A stretch of DNA of 64,000 nt. It comes from Monarcha castaneiventris obscurior (taxonomy: Eukaryota > Chordata > Aves > Passeriformes > Monarchidae). Below the pieces are notes generated by a model. That model ran no database searches, had not been told where the DNA came from, and was given only the letters and a program-made list of their open reading frames with translations. The translations under genes and the position numbers were made by a program. Positions within the stretch are counted from its first letter, which is position 1. Each line of letters starts with the position of its first letter. Where the stretch lies: assembly GCA_026261815.1 (NCBI GenBank), contig JAMPIT010000258.1, forward strand, positions 16,448,501-16,512,500. Reading direction: 5' to 3'. This document shows, in pieces, positions 13,601 to 26,700 of this stretch.

Positions 13601-14387
13601 CTATAAGTGGTCACTGTTGTCAAATCGCCTGTGCCTCACTGGGCTGCAGCAGAACATACAAGAGCAGGATTCCAACTGAACGTGACTCAGAAAAGTCAGC
13701 CTGCCCTGATCCTTCTCTTCTAACTCCTATCCCAGCTTCTCTATACTCCAAGTATTTCCAAACTGCTTGATTTCTAATCAGGTGTCTGCTATGAGCAATG
13801 AAAAGGGAGTTGGGTTTACTTTTGGGAGCACTGGATCTACAAAGAGCTGCCTTGTTCTCAATCTCTGGCACTAAGGACCCCAAATGTTTCCAAATATCTG
13901 GAGATGTTGCTTCAGGACAGGCTGCCCAGCCCTAGAGTCCTGGGTTAGGACAGGCCCACTGACCCTGGCAAGATACCTGCCCTCTGAACACTCAAGAGCC
14001 TTGTGGAAATGGAGTGCATTAAGCAATGATAGACTCCATAGAGGATCCCACATGCTGACTTCAGAAAATATTTGCAAATCCCCTGCCCCGGAAAAAACTG
14101 GGCTGAATTGCTGCACAGAGTCACGAACAGCCACATTTCTCAGAGGAAATGGAGAAACACATGTCCACTCCTCCACTCCAAGACACATGGTTCACTCTTT
14201 GCATGAAAGCTTGAGTATAAAAGTGATAATAATTTTCACACTGCCTGCTTAAGGCAGTGATATCTCCACCCTTGGGAACTCGTGAAGGGAAGATGGATGG
14301 TTTTGAATAAATTTTACAAATAAAGTTGCAAGTTCTTTTAAGTTTAGCTAGTGCAGGAGGCAACACACTGACCCTTGTAGCTCATAC
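10618..14387. other. Intronic stretch
   Basis: About 3.8 kb. Overlapping open frames on both strands at 11.4-11.7 and 12.1-12.7 kb look like GC-rich chance frames. No repeat identified. Confidence 0.45.
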
Positions 14388-14449
14388 CTGCTCCTCTGCT
14401 GCTTCCCCGTGACCTGGCACAGGAATCACCCCCGTGGGCTCCTCCCACA
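14388..14449 (-). CDS. Inferred gene, internal coding exon
   Basis: A 62-bp exon between the acceptor TTCCCTTCCCACCTCAG and the donor GAGCAG|GTATGAG, both near consensus. It starts in phase 1 and ends in phase 0, reading WEEPTGVIPVPGHGEAAEEQ after a split Met codon. Both phases match the exons on either side. Confidence 0.55.
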
Positions 14450-16220
14450 CTGAGGTGGGAAGGGAAATACAAGCTCCTCCACCCACCACTCCCCACGTGC
14501 TTTACTAATTTAAAAACTCTTAAGAAATACATAGATCTGTTGGTTTTGCCAAAGTTAGAAATTAAATCATCTCTGTTTTTTTGACAGATATAGGGGGCTT
14601 TTATATTTTTAAAAGAGTTACTTTTGTGACATCAGTAACTTCAATTATAATCTCTAGAATACAAGAGTTTCTTAATTTTTGTCTTCCTGAGTTAGGAATA
14701 TAAATATGTCACCAGTTAAGGACAAGATCTAGAAACAGTTAAATAGTCCTTGTTCCCCTAAAGATAATGAAATTGCTCACATGAGACAATTTTGAAGCTT
14801 AGCAGATTTTTAAAAGCATTTCTTTTGGCTTAAAATATTTAGAATAAGATTCCTAATTTTCCAACAACACAGCTGTTGTATGTCTGGCTTTTAACCCAAA
14901 TCTGTTTGTATCACACTAAGATTCCCAGTGAATAGCTGCAAAACCTCAGGGCTGATTTTCTTTAGCAGTGAAAATTTATCTCGTAATCAATGTATGTTTG
15001 TAATAGATTACTTCAGTTAAATTTCCTTAATTTCCTTTGAGGATGCATTCTGTCAAATAGATATTTGATAAGATTAGGGGTAGCTCAAGTCCCTAGTCCA
15101 AAACCTGGAAGTGAGAAGTTTTGGCCAGTGTCTTAGTAGGAAATTTTCATTTCAGGAGGAAAAAAGTCCTGATTTATCAAAAGGGCTTCATAGGGAAGAG
15201 TTTAATTTGCCTGAGTAAAATTGATTTTTATAATCATCAGCATTCAAAAAATTTAAATTCTAAATGAAAGATTTATATCTACTGTCTCACAGAGGAAAAT
15301 TGAAGAGAGAAACTTTTAGTTCTCTAGAACTTTTCTGCACTTCTGAAGCTGGAATCAATTAGATGTTCTAAGTTTAACAAGTCTGTTTATTTCTTTGAGC
15401 TACCAATGAATAGGAGGAAAAAGCCCCAAACTCCCTCAGTATTCTGCTTCCATCTGAGTGCAGGCTACATCAGATTTATTCAACCTCCTGACTGTGTGGA
15501 GGCAGTGGGAAATACTTGGCCACACTGATTGTTCCTGACAACAATTCCCCTGAAGGAAAGTGATGTTATACTACAGAGAGAATTGTGAGTGTTTCTGTGT
15601 AAGGAAAACCCACAAAAATCTAGTATTTGTTCAGCACTTGGTATTTACAAATCTAAACCAAATAATAATAAAAACAGTAATAATACACTAAACAAGCTAC
15701 CAGCATTTATCAGGAATCCCATTTTGCCCACCTCTACATGTCAGCAGCTACCATGGGAGGAATTGTGTCTGTTTCCCCATTCCTCTCGTGCTGATTAGCC
15801 TACTTGAACCCATCTATGGCACATATGTAACACATGCACATTCATCACAGAACATTCACCTCTCCAAAAGTGTTGTGCACAACCAGAAAAGTTCAGAGAT
15901 GCAAAAAGACAGGACCACCATCTAAACTCTGCAACTCTCATCACCAAGCTTGGGCCACTGCACCAGGGTACAGCCTTCCATGTGCAGGCCACTTCCTCTT
16001 AGATGATAAAGATGAGTCATAAACAAAGATTTTCTGAATAGAGACCTTTTTTGAACAAGACGTTCAGAGTAGAGACATGTCAGAGCACACAGTGACCCAG
16101 CCATCACACAAAAGTACTGCCTGAGGTACATTTCCTATCAGAAGTACAAAGCAACAACAGAGTCTTTCAGCCATCAGACCCTGGCTTTGTGGGGCCACAC
16201 TGACTCCAACATTGACTCAC
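14450..16220. other. Intronic stretch
   Basis: About 1.8 kb of AT-rich DNA. No gene or repeat recognised. Confidence 0.5.
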
Positions 16221-16478
16221 TTGTGCCTTCTGCTGTTGCTGCTGTTCGTGTACTTCTATAGCTGTGCACAGTTCCATAATTCCAAAGTTCCCCTTTGCAG
16301 TTCCTGTATGCCACATAAGGCGAAGGCTCCTGGCAAGCTGGTGTGACTAATCTCTTAATTTCTTTGCTATGAGACTCTTCCAGAACAGATCTGACTGAGC
16401 TGTCAGTAGTGCCCAACAACAGTCCAGTTTCAAGTTCAAGTTTAAATAAGGTAGGAACTAAAGGGTAATCCTTATATC
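16221..16478 (-). CDS. Inferred gene, internal coding exon (longest internal exon)
   Basis: A 258-bp exon opening after GGGATTTCTCTGTAG and closing at CACAA|GTGAGTC; phase 1 to phase 1. It reads YKDYPLVPTLFKLELETG, then an acidic/serine segment TTDSSVRSVLEESHSKEIKR, then PYVAYRNCKGELWNYGTV. The last motif resembles the aromatic strand pair of Tudor-like or DUF4537 barrels, by inspection only. One of the best-supported exons of the model. Confidence 0.65.
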
Positions 16479-17528
16479 CTACAGAGAAATCCCATAGACC
16501 CTTTATGGCCAGAATACAGCACACAGTTTTTAGTGAGTTTCCTCAAATCATTCGTAGGATCACTTGAGAAAATGAAATGCATGGTATGATCAACTGTAGT
16601 TTTCACTATGCTTACTTTCTAGATTGTGACAGGAATCTACACATTTCAGACTCTTGAGATGCAATGCCTGAAGGATGCAGCAAAAATACCTTTCCTCCAG
16701 AAACACTCTTGGTTTAAGAGGATCCCTCCTGCAGAAGAACATCTTCTGCCCTCCCACACCCCCATTCTCTCACACTGGCACAGCTGCTTTTTTGACCTTA
16801 CTGCAAAGTGAACCACTGAAACAATGGAGCACCCACTGTGTGCCCTCAGAGAGGCAGATCATCACACAACTGCACAAGCACAACCTAGGGGATAATGAAC
16901 TATAAGGAGAACACAGGGGGACGAAGGGTGCAGGGTGTGGCAGAGACATTAACTTTTTCTAACAGGCCTTGCTAGAAGAGCAAATGTATCAAACTATACT
17001 TTCAAGCTTTTTAAATCCAAATTCATGGATAGCACACAGCCATTGAAAAGGACACATCAAAATCCCCCCCATACATACATAGAGGACATATATGAGCAGA
17101 GTTCTATGGTTTCCTTGTTTGCAATTTTTAAAAATACAAATTATCTCTTCTGCTCTGCTCAATCCTCTTGAAATCATATTTTTCTGGAAACTTTTCTTTT
17201 ATTGGTTCTACAACGGCAGCTGTGTTGGTGCTGAAGTCTGAAGTTCAGATCAGAAATAGCTGATTAAGAGTTTGATTTTTGCATAAAATAACAACACTGC
17301 CAAGGTGGTTTAAAACCAGCTCACTTTCCCATCCATCCTCACCTTTGAAAAGATAGCACAACAGTTTTGCCGACATTATTAAGCGAGGAATTCCACATAA
17401 ACATAAATATGCAAGAAGCATCTCCTCCATTGTAGGGCACTAGCATGACTAGAGTTGCTCAACTTTTCCTGTTTGTTTCAAGCTTTCCCATCTCTGTACT
17501 TTCCCAGCATCAATGATATCTATCTATT

Positions 17529-17545
17529 AAAAAAAAAAAAAAAAA
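17529..17545. repeat. Poly(A) tract
   Basis: Seventeen consecutive A on the plus strand, continuing into an A-rich stretch. Confidence 0.9.
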
Positions 17546-20212
17546 GATAAAAAAAATGTGAGCACTGTCTCAATTCCAAAGACATAACACTGGTTTTAGC
17601 ATGCTGCTTTTGTGTGTTTCTGGAATGTTTTCTCAAAACATATTGTGTCCCCACCAAATCTTTACATTTGTGTCCAGAGGAACACTGGGTGCAGAACACT
17701 AAGAAAAGACAGGAATTGATGCTGTGCAAACAATTTGCTTATAGTGAATATTCTAGAATTTGCTTCATCAAATAGTATTCACTGGAGCAAAGCTAGGTTA
17801 AAGTAATTTGGCTGATGCTATTCTTCCCACTATTCCATTCAAGTCAGCAGATGAACGTCTTCTGAGGATTTCTTGGCTTTGCAGAAATTCTGACACTACT
17901 GTCTGGTGCTTTGAGTGTTACAATCAAATGAGTCCCAGCTGTTTATTCCCCCATCCAACATCCCCTTTCACTCCACACACCCTTCAGTTAAACAACTGAT
18001 CCATTTCTCCTTGCATATTACCTAGTAGGCCTTGGGTTCTGGCCTGATCTCATGCAGTAAGGAGGTTTTAGTGATTGTACTGTTTGTACTTCTATCTCTT
18101 ATTTATCCACAAACCCACTTTTGACTTTTTCTACCAAAACTGCTAAGGAGTAGAAACCTCTAAGATTTGTTAATAGCTGGCCCAGAAGACAGACCCAAAT
18201 TTCTTCCCCACAAGGGGACTATCTTTAGTACGCATAAAAGCACACATGAAAGAGCAAGAAATCCACCCACAGGCACGTTAGGAAAGCTGGGAGCAGAAAG
18301 CCTGAAGCATGGCATCAGCACCCAGCTGGATTTCCACGCACTCAACCTCAACTCTTTGAGAACACTTACAGCTATAAGGTATATTCAGGCTTTAAAATCT
18401 CCTCAAGTAGAGCCACATAGTACATTGTACTGGCAAACTCCCAATCCCTTGAAACACATTAACAGAACTGAAAAATCTTGCTGTTCACTTTATTTTCTGT
18501 TGTCTATTTTCAGGTTTGTTGTTTTTTCCCTAATTTTTCAAGTATTACAAGTTTGGTACTCTTGTTTGTCTTTTGCTAAAAAAGACATCTCCCTTTGCCA
18601 TTATATTTCACAAGGCTTTAGCACTGAAACTGCCTTTCATATAAACAGTGTCACCAGTTAAAAATTGCTATTTAACTATGACTGATTATTTTGCAGATGT
18701 TTGCACAGGAAAGATCCTGCACAATCTGCTTGCATCAGCAGTATTTTCTTTTTTGAGCAAAAAACTGCTAACACTTTGAATTTTCTCTCATTGAATAGTT
18801 TAAAATGTAGAATGCGTTTCATTCACAGAATTATCTATTCCCATCTTTTTACACTGTTTATTTAAACTATACTGCTTTCTGCTGTATTACTCCATAAATG
18901 GCATGGTTTACAACAGAAAACACTGAAACTGCCTTTATCTTTTATTTTCCGATCCCTTGCATTACTTAGTTCTATTTCTAGTTAACACAAGCCCATTGTA
19001 GCCAGCAACACTGACTGTTGCTATGGTTTTGCACTCCTTATGTTTTGTTTCCATTTTCTACTGGTCCTTTTTCAGTAATTTGACATGTTTTCAGTTGCTT
19101 CATCTATGGTAATCTCTTTATTGACCGACTTGCTTAGGTATCATTTGGACTCAATCTGATCAGATAACTGGAATACTTCAAGACTTCTGAAACAATATTA
19201 TAGGCTGTTATGCTTAGAGTTAGATGGCAGTCTAGCTCTTAGCTGGCTTCATTTTCCTCTTGGGTGACTGCAGGGAATGAAGCATTCTCCATATTTTTAT
19301 GATTGTATGGATGGAATTGATCTTCAACTGAAAATAATTTTGTATCTTATTACTCCTTATGATGTGCAGACAGACAGGAGGTCAGGATGGAGCCTCTGTA
19401 AAACAAAGTGAAGCAGCCCTCATTTTATTTAATGGCTCTAGCTTCTGGTAGCTTGCAGCTGAGACTCTGGTTGTTTTCCTGACCTTGCCTGGAGAACACT
19501 AGGCTCAATCCTTTCTAGGATTCAATCATTTCCAATAGTTCCAGCTATTACTGTGGAGTTGAAATTACTTCAGGGTAGGCCATTTTCACATCCAGACAGA
19601 AATGAATGTCTCTATACTTGTGACCATGTCTCAGTACAACATGCACTTAACTCCCATAGATGCTTTGAGCAAGGTTGGACAAAAAGTGGAAACCTAGAAA
19701 GTAGAAGTTGATAGTGGTGGTAAAACTAATTCCCACTTCCACCAAAGCCAAAGATATGACCCACACAAACACTCACCATCACAGCTACAGATAACGCAAT
19801 CAGAATAATAAAAAAGCAGCAAAACTTATATGGACATAATACTATTTTCAAATCTGCAGCAAGATAGTTCAGCCTTCAAAACTTCAGGCCAAATTGCTTT
19901 TTGTACACAGACTGGCTGAAAACATTGCTGAATCTTCATTTTAATCTCTCTCTCTAACACAACCCAACCTTTCTCATGTGACATTTGCTGTCCCAAGTGT
20001 CCCCCATCTGGCTAAGTTGGTTGTCAGAACTTGATGTATACTGGACATAGGATAACCAAGATGATTAAGATTAACTTGGTGAGCAGTCATTGTCTAATCT
20101 TTTCGCCAGGGACACTTTCCGATTTATCCATTCACACTAGGGTTTTTTCCCACTTTTCCATCCTCATCCCATTTGTAATTACACTGAATGTGTGGCATTA
20201 ACACCTATGGCA

Positions 20213-20560
20213 CCAAAACTTGCGGGTAAATAATGGGACAACACACACGATCAATATGATCTAAGTGAAGCCGTTTATTAGAAAAGCCGCAAGTATTCTT
20301 ATACCTTAAGTGACAGAGCTAAAAATAAAGTTATAAGTTTTCTCACAGTGCCTTTTCCCACACAAAGTTTCACACAGTTTTCTCTATCCTAATTAGCGCT
20401 CTAAGTCCAGTATCAGAAGGCTACAATAATAATTTCATCTGCCAAGCTCCTTTTCAGACACCTGGGAGTTAAGCTCCCTTTCTCACAGATGTTTTACGAG
20501 TGGCCTTGGAAAAGGAATGCAGAGGCCTATTTCTTACCTAAATGCAGAGGTTTATTGTTC
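20213..20560 (-). mobile_element. Possible endogenous-retrovirus LTR fragment
   Basis: On the minus strand this reads CTAATAAACGGCTTCACTTA (an AATAAA signal) followed about 60 bases later by a GCAAGTTTTGGTGCC segment. The order, poly(A) signal, short U5-like tail, then a TGG-starting site, resembles the 3' part of an LTR next to a primer-binding site. No retroviral open frame is visible nearby, and the ends are not defined. It could also be another kind of interspersed repeat. Confidence 0.4.
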
Positions 20561-20599
20561 AGCTAAAGAGTTTGGATTGCTCACTGTCTACCTATTTAC

Positions 20600-20790
20600 T
20601 ATATGTCCATATATATATGTCTACATATACAACATAGTTTTCCTCCACAAAAACTGAATCAAAGAATTCTGCTCTTTCCAACATATTAAGAAGTGTCCAA
20701 AATGTAATTAATCCTTTACTTTTCACTTCATAAAGCTCTTCAATTTCCTTATGCAGGACTTCCATATTATTAGACATCAATTTGTATCTT
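20600..20790 (-). CDS. Inferred gene, internal coding exon
   Basis: A 191-bp exon starting after GAGCCCCACAG in phase 2 and ending at ATATA|GTAAAT in phase 1. It reads RYKLMSNNMEVLHKEIEELY, then a mixed hydrophobic stretch with GLITFWTLLNMLERAEFFDS, then VFVEENYVVYVDIYIWTY. This looks like an amphipathic helix followed by buried strands. The donor is only moderate, and the exact 3' edge is the weak point. An in-frame stop (TAG) lies shortly inside the intron. Confidence 0.65.
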
Positions 20791-23614
20791 CTGTGGGGCT
20801 CTTTTTAAGGAATATTGTGAATTTTACATAACAAGATGGAGCAAGGCATGAATACAGGCATTCCCAACTCCACAAGATCAGGGAGACTGAAAATGTGCAC
20901 ATTTATTCTCAATATTCATGTTGCATTATCTTATGTATATTCTCTAATATTAAATCTTTTAAAAATCTGTCTTACCCATTCTGAACATACCCTGTTCTGC
21001 AAATACAAGCATGCACAAAGAACATGTTTGGACAAAAGACTGTAAGCTTTCTCTTCCAGAACATTCCCCTCCTCCATGCACATTTAGGTACTTCCTTATC
21101 AGGGATTCAGAACTTGCTGATTGCAAAATGGCAACAAAATAAATTGAAAGCCACAAATGGCAACACCCTTTCTAATTAACTATCTATTTAGTGCTAAAGT
21201 TCATGTACGGAGTGTTTACAATCGCATAATTTACAAAGTAGTACATTTTCTATCAGATTTTTATAGGGAAGATCTACTTTGCCAGGAAAAAAAATTACTT
21301 TTCACTAGTGAAAAATCACAATGGAAATCCTGCTATTAAAACCCCCCTCATAAACACTATCAAAGAATCATACCAAATAAGGTTTGTAAGGATCTTTTAT
21401 TTAAATAACTAACAAACTATTTATACTTTTACAAGAGTCTGTCCTATTTTAGTAAATATTTGGCAAAGTTTTTTGATTAAGAGAGCAACCTGACCCTCAT
21501 TTAACATGGTTATTTGCCATAACTTATTCTTACTCATCCATCATTTTGGTTTAACTACACAAATAATTTTTTGACATCTTTAGGTTAAGTAATACTTCTC
21601 GTAACTTGATTAAGACTGGATTTGCCAAGATAAGTGGCCAGGAATCTTTGCAAAAAACTTTTGTACAGACATCTTAGGGCTGAAATCACTCTCAGCAACT
21701 TGTCATCCAGTGCTACGTGGAGAATAGCATGGTCACCTCTTGTTTGATCACTAGACACATCTTTCATTCCCCAAACAAGCCTCACTTTAGAGGCAATTTT
21801 ATCTCTGAAAGCTTTTTAGCAGCTGTGATTTCTGTTCTCTGCTCAGACACTGGAGCGCACCTTGGCACGTCACCTATGTAGAGGCTTGAAGCACCTCGTA
21901 CACATCAGAACCGAAGGAGAGCTTGGCCCTGGTGCTGCAGAGAGCAAGGCAGTGAGGCACCACTGCACAGCCTGCAGCTGTCTGCTCTCTGCCCCCTGGG
22001 ATTTGCCCGTCAGCAGTCCCTAGGTGTGCTCTATGCCCTGGACAGCAGCAGCTGTGTGCAGCACTTACAGATCAGCCCCAGCTCCCACCACACAGCACCG
22101 TGCTGCTCTCTCATATTAGGCATGGCTGCAATGCACCACTCCAGCCATTGACATATTCAGCTTGACTTTTCTGGAGGAATTTTAAATTGGTGGAAGTTAG
22201 GTCAGTCATGCTGCAATACACTTTGAATAAATAACAGACTTCAATATCTGGCCATCTCTGCATTCCAAGTACCTTCCTCCTCCTGATGCACTGAACTACC
22301 TGGTTTTGGGAAGTCTGTTTAGGAAGCTCATTACAACTTCTAGAAAGAGAGGTTGTATTTTCAGGGCGCATTAAAGTTGCAGCTATCAGGCTCTTGTTAG
22401 TATCTACTCACAATTTTATCTCCAAGGGGAGGTAAAGGGACAAGGCCTTAAAAGTTGAACTCAATAATCAAGCAGCATTTGTGGCATCTCATGGTTTTTG
22501 TGGACACATTCTAATCAGATCAGAATACAATTATGACCTCAGAGCATGTTAGGCCCTTATGAGATCTGAAACTGTTTTGAATATCAATATTTTGCATTAA
22601 TTCCATACCACATACTCTTCATAGTTACAACTAATGACAGGACAACTTTTCATTCACTGTTTTTGACTAAATCAGATGCTTAAAATGGCAAACCAAAGGC
22701 TGATTCTGCTGCCAAATGTGAGAGTGTTACAGATTGGGGTTTGGGCAGTGGTTTTACACTTGCCTCACGCTGACCCGAGTGCAGGCTGCTGTCACAAGAG
22801 CCAATCTTACATTCTCCTCTTTCTTTACCAGTAGGAATAACAGTGCAATAATGAGATAAATCAGGGAGATGATCTGGGTGAAAATTAATTTTCCTCCCTT
22901 TCCTTCTGTCCCAAATGTTTCGTTTTCACTCAAGCATGTGCCTCTGGTGTGGTTTGCTTGACAGTCACATACATGAACACCAGTCCTGGTGCAAGGGCAG
23001 GAACTAACACAAGGAAGGTTTTCCCCAGTCTCAGCAGCAGAGTCTCTCATCTGATGAAAGCACCACTGTCACCATGAACCGAGCTCCATAGGAACTGATC
23101 CAGAGAATGTGCTGGTGTGTGCAACTGGCGACTTACAAGAGATGAGGGAAGAGGACCTGCTTTAGACAGGAAATTTTTTCAATTTTCTTGTGTACCTTAA
23201 AAGAAGAGGTTGATTGTTCAGAGTAATCCTGTTTAGAGAATCCACAAGTTTCTTTCTTGTGGAGAAGATACCATGTATAGAAGCCCATACCTTCTTAGCT
23301 GTGGAAAGAAGCTGCCTCACTGGCTACATACAAATGTCCATTTTATCTCATTGAAAGCTCACAAAATATGAGGCGAGATATCAAGCATTAACTCTTCTCA
23401 AACCCTGAGCTGGTCTAATCTGGAGCATATAAGAAATTGCTCTGCAAAAGTCTCTGTTAGAAGTGAAGAAAGTTAGTTTTGATAACATTTCTTTCCAGTA
23501 ATGTGGACTAATAAGATGGAGTAATGGAGATTAACCATCTCCACTGAATAAGCTATTTGTCTCTTGTTGCTTGTGTCTAGCAAACACTCTTGTAGTTTCA
23601 GTTCTTCTGGATAC
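20791..23614. other. Intronic stretch
   Basis: About 2.8 kb. Includes a minus-strand open frame (22754-23050) with a Cys-rich segment and a hydrophobic helix, discussed as a finding. No other gene or repeat recognised. Confidence 0.45.
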
Positions 23615-23715
23615 CTGGCTACTGCTGTGAAAAAGGCTGTTTGGATATTATTCCAACTATTGTTGCCATCCATAAATATTTGTACATATTCCTGCAGCTC
23701 TGAATGTATAAATTT
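23615..23715 (-). CDS. Inferred gene, internal coding exon
   Basis: A 101-bp exon between TTATTTTAGTTGTCAG and GCCAG|GTATCC, phase 0 to phase 2. It reads KFIHSELQEYVQIFMDGNNS and then WNNIQTAFFTAVA, and joins in frame to the next exon as ...AVARRYKLMSNN. The amphipathic, aromatic-rich composition looks genuinely coding. The open frame continues past the donor, so a read-through form cannot be excluded. Confidence 0.62.
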
Positions 23716-26700
23716 CTGACAACTAAAATAAATCAAGCTATTTAAGTAAAAAGACTTAAAACTCAACTATAACAGCTGAAGAAAATACGAACTCTCACCC
23801 TCTCCCTGCAAAGGCTGGAAAGGAAAATGTGCTTATTTCTGAAAATTAGCTTGTCATTAATGCAGTGAAGTTTTCCACCCCAGCACAGAAGAAGCATGCA
23901 AAGAGGTTTTTAAAAGACTAAGTTATCAGTGGGCATCTCCAGCACTTGGGAGAAAGGTCTTAGAAGACCAGTAGCATGTGGAAGGAAAACAAGGATCCAG
24001 AGGAAGGCGATATCACAGCTCACAAACAGGAAAGGAGCTCAGGTCCTGCTGAAAGGAGTGTGGCTGCTCCTCTGCCCCCTCAGACTCCTTAGCTGCCAGA
24101 ACCATCAAAATAACCTCTAAAGACTCAAAAAATAGACCTCTCTAATGATGACTGATGACATCATTCTGACAAGGATTTCATCAGCTGCTAGTCACAGGCA
24201 TCTTACGAAATGGATCTCTGCACCACAGGTCTGAAATAATGCTAAAGATACTGAAAAACATTTTCAAAGTGCAAAGTGCCATGTTTTAAAATGTGAAGGT
24301 TGAAGGAGAAGTAAAACACCGGGCCAGTTGCTTTTTGCCTCTCTTGGCCACGAGAGTTATATATCAGACAGGTGGCTTCAGCTTCAGAACACTAAAGAGA
24401 GCAAGTTTATTAAGCACTTGTAATCCATTTGCTCATATCCCTGTTCTTTCCAAATACAGGCTCCTCATCTCCTGAGTTACAGCAGGAAATTCCCTTTTCT
24501 TTTAATGTCATAGAACTTCTCTGGATTGATTCTGGACTCCAGTTTTCACACAATAGGAGAGTTTCTCAGAAGCAGACCTTCAGTATTTGCCTTCAGTATT
24601 TTGGGGGTTTTGTTTTGGGGTTGGTGTTTTTTGGTTTGGTGTTGTCATAAGTTTGTTTGTTGGGGGTTTTTTGTTTGCATGTGGATATTTTTTGTTGTTG
24701 TGTGCGAGTGAGCTTTGGGGGTTTTTAAAATATTTTTTAAAAGGATTGCATTGTGTTCCAGTACTTACAAGAAGGGTGTTACAGAACTGTGCTGCACAGT
24801 TTAAGCACGTTCTACTGCATGTTATTCATGCACATCCGCAGGTGACTGGGACAGATGTGATGTATGACCTGGCTCAGTGCCCACTGAGGTTGGCTGGAAC
24901 ATTTCCACTGACTTTAGAGAGCTTTGCACAAGGCTGTTAAAAGAGGCTTTCAATAAGAGAAAAGTTGCACTCTGTCACTTCTTATTAGCATTAGCAATGT
25001 CAGACTAAGAACCATTTAACATTTTGGACATCTTGGTGCAGCCAAGGGGTACAGAAAATATGCAGTCCCATGGAGCATAGCCCTGCATTCAGAACTTGAT
25101 TCTGCTTTTGAAAATAAACTTGCTTCCCTTTAAAACACAGGAAAAAAGCATCCTTTTTTTTTTTTCTTAGTTTTTCCTCAGTGTGGTCTGATAGTCTCAT
25201 ACTGACAAACACTCTCCCAAGAAACGAATTTTTTCCCAAACATCAATTTAAGCAAACAGCAGATTCCCCAAGACAGCTGCCTTGCATGCACAAGAGTCTG
25301 TCCCTACCCAGTGGAGCTTTAGTCCAAGGCAGCTGTGGCACTCCTGACTCCTCTGTTTAAAATTCCCTTTAGCCCTTGTGAGTACACAGCCTCCATGCTT
25401 AACATGCATGCATGTCTTATTTATAAAAAAGGTTTCAATTAACATCCCACATAAAAACCATGCCTATAAATAAAGATAAAATAAAACCTCACAGGAGAAT
25501 ACTGAATAAAGAAGGGAACAGTGACAAGCAACAGGAACCAACTTTTCAAGCTCCACAGGGAACTGAGAGCATTCAGCAACCATCAGATTCAAGCCATTGG
25601 TAATTCTCTTTTCCTGCTCACTTCAAATTAAACTTCTAGCATGAATCGCTTTCCAGAACATATGCATCAGATCCACAGGATTATCTACACAGCACTCACA
25701 CTTCCCTACAAGCTCCATATCTTTGCATCTATTGCACACAACTCCTCGTTGTCAATCACACTCCTGAGACCAGGCAAGATTAAGCTGCCTCGTTAAAAGC
25801 CATTCCCAGTGCAACCAAGCTAATTGCAATGAAGTGCTGACAGAGTGCCTTCACATATGAGGGAAATGTGCTGTGGTAAGAGTGAAAGAGAAGGAATGTC
25901 AGGATAGAAGGTGACTCAATAGCTTGTGCATTCCCAGGCCTCATTTCAGTTAGAATATTTTGGCTTAAACAGGCTCCTTTGAGATACTGTAGAGTTTATG
26001 TCTTTCACATTTTTTTTCTTTTCAAAGTTTTTCAAAATTCTAGAATACAGCTAGAGGCATCCCTGCGGAGAATTAAGAATTACAGCATGGACATATTCAC
26101 CTTGACACACACCCTCCAAGAGATTCTGCAGAGAAGGGAGAAGACAGCCTTTGCAGGGTGCTCAGGGCTAACATGTCTCACATACTCTTGGACCAGCACA
26201 TTTCCAAAGAGAGTATGAGGAGACAGCACCAAATACTCCTTCCCACTTAGCGGGGGAACTCCAGCTCCAACACCTCTGCTGACCTCTAGGGAGGCAGCAC
26301 TTTATCTGCAAGTGGTGTCCAAGCCACTTAAATTTTATAACTTAAAACTAGAGTTACCTATATAGAATAATCTGTAATCACAAGTTATTATAATTGCCTT
26401 TCAACTGTACTACAAATTGCGAGAAGTGTATGTTATAAAAATTCCACAGGGAGATTCCTGAGAAGACTGCAGCAGCTGATTGATCAGTGGCTTAAGACAC
26501 ATGTCCCAGGAAGCTCTGTCCTGGCAAGCAGGCTACAGCATCCTGTGCTGGCCCTGCCTTCCAAATCACAGAACTGTTGCTTCCCTCACACTTCAAAAAT
26601 CGTCCTATCCTGAAAACCTGTTTTACTGTATTCAGTTAAAAATTATTTTGTTCTTGAGACTTATAAGGTATGTTTTCTTTGGGGGTAATATATATCCCAC

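Larger units (their letters stand above)
16479..20599. other. Intronic stretch with LTR-like DNA
   Basis: About 4.1 kb. It contains an A-tract (17529-17545) and, at its upstream edge for the minus-strand gene, a putative LTR fragment (20213-20560). The 164-codon plus-strand frame at 18167-18661 has no recognisable content and lacks splice or start context. Confidence 0.5.

Noticed and set aside
18167..18661. 164-codon plus-strand frame
   Set aside because: Weak start context, no recognisable domain, no splice sites in phase.
19751..19865. Hydrophobic minus-strand segment (FCCFFIILIALSVAV) with acceptor and GATG|GTGAGT donor
   Set aside because: Its end phase (0) does not match the next inferred exon (phase 1); a short hydrophobic frame in AT-rich DNA is expected by chance.
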